Positions 14,078 to 24,400 of a DNA stretch of 64,000 nt are shown one piece after another (position 1 is the stretch's first letter; the number at the start of each line of letters is the position of its first letter). The stretch comes from Flammula alnicola (Eukaryota; Basidiomycota; Agaricomycetes; Agaricales; Strophariaceae): positions 62,001 to 126,000 of the forward strand of contig JADNRV010000136.1 in assembly GCA_015499995.1 (NCBI GenBank). Reading direction: 5' to 3'. Below the pieces are notes generated by a model, which worked only from the letters and a program-made list of their open reading frames with translations, did not search any database and was not told the origin of the DNA. The position numbers and the translations under genes are program-made.

Positions 14078-14221
14078 TGGTCCCTCACGCTGTACTCGTT
14101 CTTCAGCTGGTCTCATCCTCCCATTCTCTCCAACGCGCACAGGTTTCTGATTATTTCCTGTCACCCGTCGCTCACTTTACACTCTAGAAGTTCGTCTACC
14201 CGACTTGTATTCTTATCCATC

Positions 14222-15359
14222 ATGATTGTCTGCCGCTCTGTGTGTCTCAGCGTCGCTGCACTGCTGTTTGGAACCGCCCTCGCTGCACCTACACCGTATA
14301 ATCCTGCCCATGGTGAAATCGTTAACATTGCTCCGGTTCACACCAATGGTGGGACAGCGATTGGAGTAAGTATTGTAACATGTCCTGCACAATATATACT
14401 TACTTTTGCTAATCAGCCCGGAGCTCACAATCCCCATCCCATATTGCCCTGGGCAGTGATCAGCATGGGAACGTCATCCTTGCACCTGTTACGCATTCTA
14501 ACAACCCTGGACTCGGACCTTCTATGTCTGCCAATGGCATGCATAACCTCCACGGCAATGTTCTACTTAATCATGTTACTGCCCACCCCAATAACATCGC
14601 CCCGGGCCCTGGTCACCACGCCGGTGCGAACGTTGGTGCCGCCAATGTCCACGCTATTCAACAAGGTGTGTTCAGCCTGGTTTAGACATGGGTAACTGAT
14701 TGAACCATCGAAATTCAGCCCAACATCAGGTCGACGCGCAGGCCCAAGCGCATCATGCTGCCTCCCAAGCGCACACCCAAGCTGCTCAGTCTCATACCGA
14801 TGCGCAGACCGCCCATACGAATGTCGCCTTCGCTCACACTCAGCACGGTAACCACGTCGCTGCCCAGGACCACCACAACCAGGCCGCCATCCACGGGCAG
14901 CATGCAGTCGCCCATACTCAGCAGGCTGCTCACCACACCCAAGCTGCGCATTCGGTCGCCGGAGTCAATCATGCGGATCACGCCCACGCTCTACAATCTG
15001 CTGCTAACGCTCATGCGTCTCACAATTCTGCTGTTGCATCGCATGAACATGCTTCTGCTGGGCACGCCCACCTGAGCGCCGCGCATGCCCACGATTCCGC
15101 TTCACGCAGCCACAACAACGCCGCGCACGCTGCTGCGAATGCCCATATGCATCCCCAGATTGTCAATGGCCATGTAACGGCCGCCAACAATCACGCTGCC
15201 ACTGCGCAAGGTCACCGCGCCACCGCCACTGCCCACGCTCCTTCTGTGCAGAACAAGCCTAATGCAGCCCAGTCCCACCACCAGGCTACTGTCTCTCGCC
15301 ACCAGGCTAATCAATCGAAGGCCACGGTTCCTCACCATTTGCAGCACCACCGTAGATAA
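14222..15359 (+). CDS. Secreted Ala/His-rich heptad protein, function unknown
   Basis: The first exon encodes a clear signal peptide (CLSVAALLFGTALAAP) and a short mature N terminus. The next exon is Gly/Asn/His-rich (NGMHNLHGNVLLNHV, PGPGHHAGANVG). The last exon, about 210 residues, has 43 His plus abundant Ala, Gln, Ser and Asn. Part of it runs in seven-residue steps (AHTQAAQ, SHTDAQT, AHTNVAF), which would place His along one face of an Ala-rich helix. Intron 1 most likely runs from GTAAGT at about 14366 to a CAG near 14463; nearer acceptors give the wrong frame. Intron 2 starts at about 14667. The protein has few acidic residues and no Cys in the repeat. Metal binding is a reasonable inference from composition, not shown. 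I do not recognise a family. Confidence 0.7.
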
Positions 15360-15611
15360 TTAGTTTAGAAAACTTGGCAGACTTTGATGTGTTAACATAT
15401 AAACTTGCCGAAATGACAGACGAGAAAATACCATCTGTGTGATTCGGAGGGCGTTCTGGAACTCTAGAACAAGGTCGATCGGAAAATATTCAGAAGGCAG
15501 GAAAGTGTACTGTCCTGTGGGCGATACGTATACTGTACTTGCAATGTTCAAAATGAGAGGGTTGATTAATATTCCTGGCAGCGCGGTGGCTGTGCACGAC
15601 CATGTCAGCGC

Positions 15612-15619
15612 TACTCGAC
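15612..15619. repeat. 8-bp target-site duplication (left)
   Basis: TACTCGAC directly precedes the left end of the hAT-like element and is repeated exactly at 16754-16761. Confidence 0.85.
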
Positions 15620-16753
15620 AGGACCCTGCTTTATGCTGTCAGATGTCCGATCCAAAATGGCCAAATTTTTGCACTTATGTACGGACGTTTTTTTGCTGGT
15701 TCCGTCCGCATAAGGATCGGACCTACCTTTTTGACCCCATTTCCGTCCGCATAGCAGATGATACATACTGCAGGCCAAATTCCGTCCGCATAGGGGATCG
15801 GACATTTATTTTAGGTAGAAACATACCAAAAAATTAAATTGAAAAAGAAATAAAATAAAATCAAGGTTGCGTTCAGCCCGACGCTGCCTGACGAGATTCT
15901 ATGTAGAGCGCGATGATGATGATGGGTCCAAGGATTCTACGGCAAGGCACTTAACAAGCTGATATCTGCTTATTGAAAATTAAGATCCTCACCAGATCGT
16001 AACCGTTGGAGCCATCAACGCCCTCCGTCTTGCCTTAGAAGTCATTGAGAATATCGATACAGTACAGTCATCCACCGGCTAATGATACAGTGAATCTTGA
16101 AAAATCAAATTTAAATTCAATACCACAATTTTTCACCACACCAACCTAATAGTAAATCTTGGCAATATATTTAATATATGCCCTCAAAGCCTCAGTGGAT
16201 TTGGATGTGTTCCCGTTGAGTAATTCCCAAAACATTGGTGTATCATTGAGTGGTGGGACAGTTTTCGGCTAAATCCGAAAAACATGCACTTTTGCACGAG
16301 ATGCCGTGTTGTCAGAATTCACCCAATCGTCGCTTGAGTGGTGCCAAATTTTACTTGAGATATAGATGTTTTCATTGAAAATTTGGTTGCTAAAAAAATA
16401 TGCACGTTTGAGGAAGTTATGAGGGTGACAAAAGTGTATCATTGACCGGTGGTGTATCATTAGCCGGTGGATGACTGTAACGGCACTTGCGATCTGCGAT
16501 ATGTGGAGGTGGCGATCAACAAAGAAATTTTGTTGGTCGTGTTTGATACAAAGGACCATCGACAACCATGTACAAATGTACGAATTTGGGATCGGACCTG
16601 CGTACCGACCGGCCACTTCCGGACCCTGTTTGGATCGGACGTCCGGCCAAATTTTTCGGTTTCCGTCCGCATAAGGATCGAACATAGGCTGGATTTTAAG
16701 GCCATTTCCGTCCGCATAGGGATCGGACATCTGACAGCATAAAGCAGGGTCCT
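15620..16753. mobile_element. Non-autonomous hAT-like element with 34-bp perfect inverted repeats
   Basis: The termini 15620-15653 and 16720-16753 are perfect 34-bp inverted copies (outer bases AGGACCCTGCTTTATG). They are flanked by the exact 8-bp duplication TACTCGAC, the target size of hAT transposons. Subterminal copies of TTCCGTCCGCATA followed by GGATCGGAC-like sequence occur at both ends (about 15708, 15748, 15779, 16670 and 16706), probably transposase binding sites. No transposase is encoded, so it would depend on one elsewhere. A second element (16065-16477) is inserted inside. Without it this element is about 719 bp. Confidence 0.85.
16065..16477. mobile_element. 413-bp TA-target MITE (Tc1/mariner/pogo-like), nested in the hAT element
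   Basis: The ends are inverted copies of a sequence starting CAGTCATCCACCGGCTAATG, about 25 bp long. They are flanked by TA on both sides (16063-16064 and 16478-16479). CAGT ends and TA duplication are typical of Tc1/mariner-superfamily elements. Near the right end the terminal sequence is partly repeated in tandem (ATTGACCGGTGG before ATTAGCCGGTGG). There is no coding capacity. Confidence 0.82.
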
Positions 16754-16761
16754 TACTCGAC

Positions 16762-19044
16762 TCAGCGCTACTCGACCGTCTTGCCATGCTACAGGTACGT
16801 TTTACATCCTTATCTTTCTTTCTATCTCGAGAAAGTTTCTGATTCAATGTTCTACTGTTGGCACAGATGACCTTTGTGATATCAATGCCTCCTTCCATAC
16901 CTACTTCTTCACAAATAACACGGCTCATTCAGCATCAGCGTCAGCCCTTCTACGCAGCTTCCTCACACCAAATACGACTGCCAGAGTATCTCAACCAGCA
17001 CAACGGCCACACTACCATGGACAGTGCCACGTCACCGTGTCACCCATCATCTCCCTGTCTCTCCTCTCACTCTCTCTACTGTAGCGATATGCCCGTCCTA
17101 AAAGGGAGACTTACTCGGCACCTCAAAACGAATCACAGGTATGATTCATCTCATTTCTCCCCTTCATTCTCGCACGCGCAAATGCTGATTAACTACTCTC
17201 TAAATTTGTAGGCCGTGGAAGGACCTCATGCCATATCGCCCGCATTGCGTCCTTTTCTACCGTCATATGGTATCCCAGACGATCTCGGAGTGGCCAATGT
17301 ACTGCGTTCTCCGCATCCGCTGCCTAAACAGTCCAACCACACACCGCATCTCCGCTGACAGCGACCGCTACACCCGTGCCCCCAGCTTTCGACCTCGCCT
17401 TCCGATACGCCGCCACCCAATTCACCATAACAGCAACAACACCGACTCCCTTGGGCCTTCACCTCACCTCGACGTATTCCACTTCTACTAGCACCCATCT
17501 TCTTCATATTCCTACCCCAGAGCCATCATGATCTGTAGGCTATGAGGCATGAAGAGGACGATTCGAGGGTTGGCGCGTGGATTCTGATATACGAGAAAAG
17601 GGTCCAACATCGGCACAGTAGTGCCCTACAGCTTGGCCTCCTCTCTTTCTCGGCGCCACAACCTCAAAGTTAAAAACAATGTCGACACCACCCTCTCGGC
17701 TGAGGATTGGCGAGCGAGGAAGTATGACACGGGGAGCAAGGGCTACAGAGCAGCAGTGGAAATTTTGCGGGCGATGGAAGGTAAGGATTCTTTCCTAACA
17801 TTATGACGACGATTGCTTACCACATGTCACTGCTTAGCTCTTCGCCACTTCTCTCAGCTCTCGTTAACCCACGACCCGAAGCTCTTTCCATGCGATTCTC
17901 AAGTTTTTGGTTTTGATTCAACGCTGGACGTTGGATAAAAGTGCGGGTTCTCAGGTTGGGAGGAAGGAGAGCATGGGACCAAATACCGGTTAGTATCTAT
18001 ATTCATCTCATATCCCAAGTTTTTATACTCTTTACTCACTTTCAAACTACGAATTATACAGACACAAACCTGTGCTTCCCTCATATTATTAAAAAAATGA
18101 ACGTCTTCTTTCATGTCGCATTGTCTATCTGAAGACCTTCTATCACCAACGTCACCGCCAACGCCATTATCGATTCGTCAATGTCGACTTGTCATCCCAT
18201 ATCCATACGATATGCTGCTTCTGCTTTCGCCGCCGCTTCCACTCTTCCACCTTTCAGGCTTGCGTTACGCGCTCTGGCTATGTTCCAAGACTGGAGCGGT
18301 CTCGAATCTCTCCCTCCATTTTCACCCGCTCCGCTGTTCTGGGGAAGGGAATTGGCGACCACAACAACAAGGACACGTCAACCCCCCCATTCATATTCAG
18401 AACTTGGAGATTAACAGCGATCCGAAGCTCCATTTTACTGCTACCACTAATGAATGCTGCATCGTTCTATGATGACTAGCGATCGCGATTTATGGCGGAC
18501 GTTGATAGCTTCGGATTTTCGGCAAGACTCAAGTGTAGGACTGGGTCAGGAATATGCTGGCATTTGCTGGGCATTTGAATTTTGGTTGGGTGGGGGATTG
18601 ATGGGGGGACCAACTTGTCAGCGCTCGTGTCTTCTTTCTTTGGGTTTACCAAGTGTATTTGTCTGCGAATGACAGCGGTCATTATACCGCACTTGTGCAT
18701 CAAGTTTGCTTTTGTTCCCCGCAAAGTTCTTTCAAACCAGTTCTTGAAGTTGTGTCGCCAACCCGCAGTGTACCTTGATTTCGATTTTATTTTCTGGTCA
18801 TCTTTGACAGTTTCGAATTTCCCCAAATATGAAATATGATATGTAGCTGTGGTGACTTAGAACGAAAAGAGAAAGACTGCAAAAATTGTCTACCACAATA
18901 GTAACCAAATAGCAACGAAAATTTTGCGAAAAGTCAACTACCCGAAGTGTCACGCATCACGTGATGTCACAGTGGGCGACAATAGATCATCCTGATAACA
19001 GAGCGCTTATTCGCTTTTCATACCCTTCTCGACTTGTGCCCACC
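16762..19044. other. 2.3-kb stretch without a supported gene
   Basis: Open frames of 60-120 codons on both strands lack family signatures. A Cys-x12-His-x4-His fragment (CSDMPVLKGRLTRH, at about 17083) faintly recalls a C2H2 zinc finger but lacks a correctly spaced first Cys and sits in no extended frame. The end of the interval is the presumed promoter of the giant gene at 19045. Confidence 0.45.
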
Positions 19045-20200
19045 ATGGCCAACCCGAATCCTGAACCACCCTCTTTGGAGGATCTCCTATACATGTTGAA
19101 CCATGTTTTTCTAACCCCAAAACTGCCCCAAGAAGGCGACACCAAGGCACGCCGCGACATCGCTCTTTGTGGCTTTGCGTATAATGCCTCCCGTGAATTT
19201 GCTAGATTTCTGTCACAAAGTCAGCAGCAACAATGGTCTATCGTAAGTCAGATGCTCAAGACGCTGCTCGAGACTACTCGGGGCCTCGACAAAGATGTAC
19301 TCGTCAAGGATATATTGCGCCTCGGGGACGGAGGTCAGTTTTGCTGAGGTGTATGACGCTCTGCGTAGCTCACTCATCGTCCATGCCTTATCCAGAAGTT
19401 CTTGTGTTTCACATCCACGCTCAAAATGCTGCACTTATTCTACGTAGGCTCCGAGATACTATGGTTTTTGAAGCCTTCGAGGTTTCACCAACTCCCGAGG
19501 CCGTCATGGGCGCTGAGGGGAAGCTCATTTGCTCGTACCCCGGCCCCGCCGTGGAACTTCCTCTCGATGTCGCACATGAACTCTCGTTCGTCGAACAACT
19601 CGTTTCCTTCCTCCTTCACATGGACGTCGATCGGTTGGATGCAGAAGCGACGACAACTAAAGCCGGGTCCAAAGTCGCCGAAACACGAGGCACGACCCAC
19701 CCACGATATATCACCCAGCTCCTCGTTATGATCCTTTACGGAATGGGAGAGGAAGCCAAAGTCAACCGTATCACGAAGCGCATCGCGGATGACGTTTGCT
19801 GGGACAATGCTAGAAACCCTTGGCGGAGGTCGTCGCTTTGGCTTGTGCTCCGTGTAGCCATCCAAACAACCGCTGACTCCCGCAATACCTATAAGGCATT
19901 TATGGTTTTCTTTCAGGTTGAACTTCTCAGACTGTTTCTCGACCACGACCTTCCCAGCGAGCTACTCCACGCCGCTAGGGTCAAGACAAGCAGGCGTGTC
20001 AATAAGCTCGGCGCCTCTGCATCTTCAGGCCTCTTGCAAGAGGTAAAGGCTGTCAGTCGAGCGATAGAGCAGCGTCTTCAAGCAAGATGGTCCGAAGAGC
20101 AGCGTCTACAAGCCGTTTCTCCATCCTACACCCCAGATCCCGCTGCCTTCGAAAGGGATGCCACGTTATCACTCCTTGAATCCCGCGCCTATCTCGCCAA
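19045..20200 (+). pseudogene. 5' part of a DUF6606/DUF3638/DUF3645 giant gene, cut by transposon
   Basis: The start lies in a near-ideal context (CCACCATGGCC). The first exon encodes MLNHVFLTPKLPQ, the N-terminal signature of the fungal DUF6606 domain. One intron (about 19335-19392) joins in frame, and the protein continues through RRVNKLGASASSG and DATLSLLESRAYLAK. The normal continuation lies seven kilobases away at 27187, beyond a transposon. Read into the transposon, the frame ends almost at once at GH and TAG. Intact family members are around 3,000 residues, so this 5' piece alone is unlikely to function. It may still be transcribed from its promoter. Confidence 0.85.
20193..20200 (+). 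repeat. 8-bp target-site duplication (left) of the 7-kb transposon
   Basis: CTCGCCAA at the end of the 5' gene piece is repeated exactly at 27187-27194. In both copies it is read as codons for Leu-Ala-Lys in the host gene frame. Confidence 0.88.
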
Positions 20201-20214
20201 GGGCCACTAGAATT

Positions 20215-20350
20215 CTGCGTGCCATCTGCGTGCCATGCGTGCACCTGCGTGCATGCGTGGCACGCAGATGCACGCAGATGCACGCAGGTACGCCAGTTCG
20301 TGGATGCGTGGCACGCAGATGCGCGTTGGATGCACGCAAGCACGCAGATG
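20215..20350. repeat. Left outer subterminal repeats of the transposon
   Basis: Short copies of CTGCGTGCC and CTGCGTGCA face outward first. From about 20265 the complementary orientation (GCACGCAGATG) follows, so the block is itself an inverted repeat. Probable transposase binding sites. Confidence 0.75.
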
Positions 20351-20909
20351 TCACACGATGTCACACCTATGGAAAGGTCCGACAAATCAACACGTATATC
20401 AGCCACCACAACAACTTAGAGTGCTTATACATAATTTTTCAGTTTAATGTATTATTAATACAATTTATTGTGCCTAATTTTGAAGAGGGAGGGCGCATGT
20501 TGCCGTTTTTGCGCGAGGTTTTGTGTGCCAGGTGCCGTGGGAATGTGTCTAGGTGTGTGGGAATGTGTCCGACTCGGTGCATTTCCGCAGAAATGACCAA
20601 CTTCGTACAATAATTACACTCTTGCACATCCACTAATAGTGCTGCAAATTAGATATATCATGTCTTAAGGGGTTATATAGCCCAGGAAAATTTTTAAAAA
20701 TGAAATTCGTTGCTTGTGGACTCGAGTCACCTTGCGGCACACTTCTGAGTGACTTACAATGAATGTGCAAACGAGATACAAGCATACCAGCATGTTTATT
20801 CAAAAGGTAAAGACTTACAGAAATTGCCTTTATGTATATATACTCTGTGGAATCAATGTGGAATATTGTGCGCATTGAAGAACATCATTCTGTGCAACGG
20901 CCCGGGTCA

Positions 20910-20973
20910 CCGGGGCCCGACATCGTGTTTTGCCACAAAATCACGTGTGGCAAAAGTGGATGTCGGGCCCCGG
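20910..20973. repeat. Long hairpin inside the transposon
   Basis: Two arms of 15 bp (starting CCGGGGCCCGACATC) and 10 bp (TTTTGCCACA) are perfectly complementary to the other side. They are separated by a 3-base internal mismatch (GTG opposite GTG) and close on an 8-base loop. The GC-rich arms would form a very stable stem in DNA or RNA. Function unknown. Confidence 0.8.
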
Positions 20974-21047
20974 CATCACTCGGCATTGTACGACGGGGAT
21001 GGAAAAAGACTGACACTTGTCACCATATGTCACGTATCTCGCAAGTT

Positions 21048-21355
21048 GCATGCAGGTGCACGCAGATATTACACAGGTGCACGCAGGTGCACCAAGACGT
21101 CATGCAGATGCACGCAGATATCACACAGGTGCACGCAGGTGTCATGCAGGTGCACGCAGATGTCATGCAGGTGCACGCAGGTGCATGCAGATGTCACGCA
21201 GGTGCACGCAGATGTCACGAAAGTGCGCGCAGGTGCACGCAGGGGTAAAAATTATGCACGCAGATGCACGCAACTGCATGCTAAGGCGAAAATCATGCAC
21301 GCAGATGCACGCAACTGCACGCTAAGGCGAAAATCGTGCACGCAGCTGCACGCAA
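21048..21355. repeat. Left inner array of about 10-bp GTGCACGCAG repeats
   Basis: Dozens of variants of GTGCACGCAG, GTCATGCAG and ATGCACGCAG follow each other at about one DNA helical turn. The distal part has a longer direct repeat (ATGCACGCAACTGC followed by TAAGGCGAAAATC) present twice. The array lies about 130 bp upstream of the transposase start, so it could also act as its promoter. Confidence 0.8.
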
Positions 21356-21487
21356 GTATATTAGTTCTAATTAATAAATATTTCTCCGTCCCAGAGGATT
21401 AGGTTCCGTTTGGCAATATGATCGGTCAAGTGGGTGCTCTGTATTTGAAATTTTACGGCTTTCTTCACTCCTTCTATCCCTCTCATC

Positions 21488-24400
21488 ATGGCGCTGGTAT
21501 GTCTCTCCCTTAAATCACAGGTGGACTGTATTAATAGTATATTCTATCTAGGGATTCATTAAGCATGTCTACCGGTACTTTGTTCCTGATCCTGGCCCTA
21601 TAATTAGCGCGCCTGAGAATTGCGTCCCACTATATGATCCTAATGGTTAGCGTTCAGCTGTCAATGGTTTTACGGTGTTGTAACAGTGTAATACTAGGGA
21701 GAATTGTTGGCTACATTCAGCAGGGAAGTCATGTCTCACAACAGACAGGAGCACCACCAGTCATTTGTGAGTGAACGGTCTCATAGTTTTATTGCCAAAT
21801 TAATATCCTTTTCTTAACAGCGTCTAAACCTATGCCCACGGTCAATCCACCAGTCATTCCTGTGCCCATCATTCACACGCCTAATCCTCCTGTCACTCCG
21901 GCGCCTAATCTTCCTGTCGCTCCCACGCCTAATCCATCTATTGTTCCCACACCCCAGGCTCATCTGCCTGTTGTCCCAGTTCCCCGGAATGATTCACCAA
22001 TGGAGTGGGACGGTTGGCCTGATGGACAGTTCGAGCGTGATTTCACCTTTCCAGAGGCCAAAGCAACTGCAAATTTGAAATGTCATTGGGCTGTTCGCGT
22101 CAACGGAGGAGATCGCAAGGGTGACGAGCATGCTGAATCGTGGCAGAATGGGAAAAGGGTGACCCGACGCTGTCTCGGAATCCTTGAATGCGACAATCAG
22201 GACTGTGAAGTGTCTGTGCGACCACAGACATCACCTCAGGGCATTGACGCCCAGCTTCGAAAGCGATGCCAGTGCGGCGCGCAACTATATCACCGAAAAT
22301 GCGACATTCGCGCACTTTTATGGACTTGGCAAGGAGGGATTCATTATGTCAACGAAGGACATCATGCTCACCGGCGACCTGCTCACATTCTCCACATCCT
22401 CCCAAATGAGAGGATCCGATTCGAAACCATTGTCAAGAACCACCCTCAAGTTGGCCCTTTAGGATTGATCGTTGGTGTTCCAGGCATCGACGGACCAGGA
22501 GAATCCATCGCAGATATCTCAGATGTTTTTCTCAATGCTGACCGTGTCAGTAAAGAGCGACAGAAGCTGAAACATGGCGACCCAGGAGGTGACGATGTGC
22601 TTGCAGCATTTGCCAAGTTCGAACAAGATCATCTGGGTTTCGTTATTTACTCAATCATTGGGCAAGTAACAGTCGTTTGTGTTCAATCTTCATTCATGCG
22701 GTCGCAGCTTGTCAAGGAACGACTACTCGATGGCCCAATAAATGGGATGGTAAACGATGGCGCGCACAAATTTTGGAGGCAGCACAACTGCATTCTCATG
22801 GTTACCTCGACATATTGTCCCTCTCTTTTCTGCTGGGTTCCTGGTGTCCTCTCTTATACAAATGGTTCGAGTGCACAGCACTTCAGGTACCATTTCCTAG
22901 CAGTCTTTCAAAGTATCGTACGCGAAGCAGAGGATAGATTTGTGGCTATTGCTGATCGGCTTTTCGCAGGAGTACGTATATCTTTCATTTATTTTGTATG
23001 AAACATTAACATGGTTATTAGGTGATGGACTTCAGTGAGGCTGAACGTGAAGGATGGATTCTGGCATTTATCGACCTTTGGATTCTGCGTCGTGACAATC
23101 ACCGCACTGAAGATGAACTACGGAAGGCAGCTGAATGCCTTCTGCGAGGCTGTCAAGAACATTTTCGAGCAGGAGTCACCCGTGTGAGTCGAATCAGTGG
23201 CGCGTTAGTCCTGAGCTATCCGATGCTTTCATTCACCGCGCGCTCGCACTTCTCGACGCACCTAATACAGAGGAATTTCGGTCTCGAGCAGCTCTCATTG
23301 TTCGTGACTTTCCCAAGCTCAAATCATGGGTGGAATGGTGGACACGGCCTGCTCATGCTGCTATGCTTTTCGACTCGGAGCGCAAAATGGATATCGAGAT
23401 ATGGGATTCAATACCTGAGACAACAAATGCGGAAGAGTCAATGCATTGGAAGATTTATTGTGCAGTTGGGAAGAATCATTCGTTTATGACAGGAATGCGA
23501 GCGCTATATGCCTTCTCACTTTATTATGAACGAAAATACACGGCTACTCAGAGTACGTGTTTCTAGTTATCTCTTTCTTTTGGATATTGAACCTGGTACT
23601 TTTTAGAAGGTGTGCCTATCGCGTATGGGCCGCATGAAGCTTGGAAGGCTATGGCGGACAATATAGGACGTACAAAACCTTCACGCGCTGGAGATACAGC
23701 ACAGAAAAAGCGCAAACTCAATGATGGACGCCCACCTGACACAATTAAAGAGCTCCTCAAAGCACCGAAAAAACAGAAGGCGCCCTCCAAAACTACAAAG
23801 TCTACCGCTCCAAAGTCTACCGCCCCTACGGCACCTAAAAGTCCTTCTCCTGTCCTGGGTCCACAGAGTTATCGATGGGCAAAAAACTCATGCTGGCTTG
23901 ATACATCACTGGAGCTCCTGTATGCTTCTGTATCGAGGAAATTCAACGATTTCTCCTCAGTATGCGAGCTGCTTCCTAAGGAATCTGGGATTTTCTGTCT
24001 ATATACTGCTTTGAAGGGTCGTCACAATTTGGATCCAAACCTTCAAGATCACGAAGCCGCCAAACTTCTTATGCGACAGCGCGATGTATTGCGGCGGGAG
24101 TTGAGGCAGAGAAGGGCAATTGGTGGTCTAGATAAATTTGAATCACTTTGGGTAAGCATCCATCGTTTTGTATTCTGATTATATTAACGTGCACGCTACT
24201 AGGTTTGGCTAGGAACAATTGTCCGCGGGCCCACTACACGAAAGAAACAGCTCACCTATTCCCGTGCATCTCTATATTTCCAGTTTCTTCTCGTTGATAT
24301 CCACGAGTGTTCTGGCTCACCAGAAATTGGAGGCCGCCATCTGGAAATTACAGCCATCCCTCGTCACCAGACCTTCTTACAAGTCGGCGCCTCAGAATCT

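Noticed and set aside
14715..15350. Long open frames antisense to and in other frames of the Ala/His-rich gene
   Set aside because: They follow from its repetitive GC-rich codons; the sense frame has the signal peptide, introns and repeat.
16269..16928. 219-codon minus-strand open frame over the nested elements
   Set aside because: It runs across element ends and target duplications, so it cannot be an ancestral gene.
16858..17211. Possible C2H2 zinc-finger gene
   Set aside because: Only one degenerate Cys-x12-His-x4-His match, first Cys pair misplaced, no extension through introns.
20219..21325. Open frames rich in Cys, His, Ala and Arg around 20.2-21.3 kb and 26.9-27.2 kb
   Set aside because: They are translations of the short transposon repeats, not genes.
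21048..21355. CRISPR-like array
   Set aside because: Repeats are about 10 bp without unique spacers and lie at a transposon end in a eukaryotic genome.
23184..23197. A 14-nt intron GTGAGT..CAG in the transposase gene
   Set aside because: Far below any workable intron size; a missing base at about 23203 is simpler.
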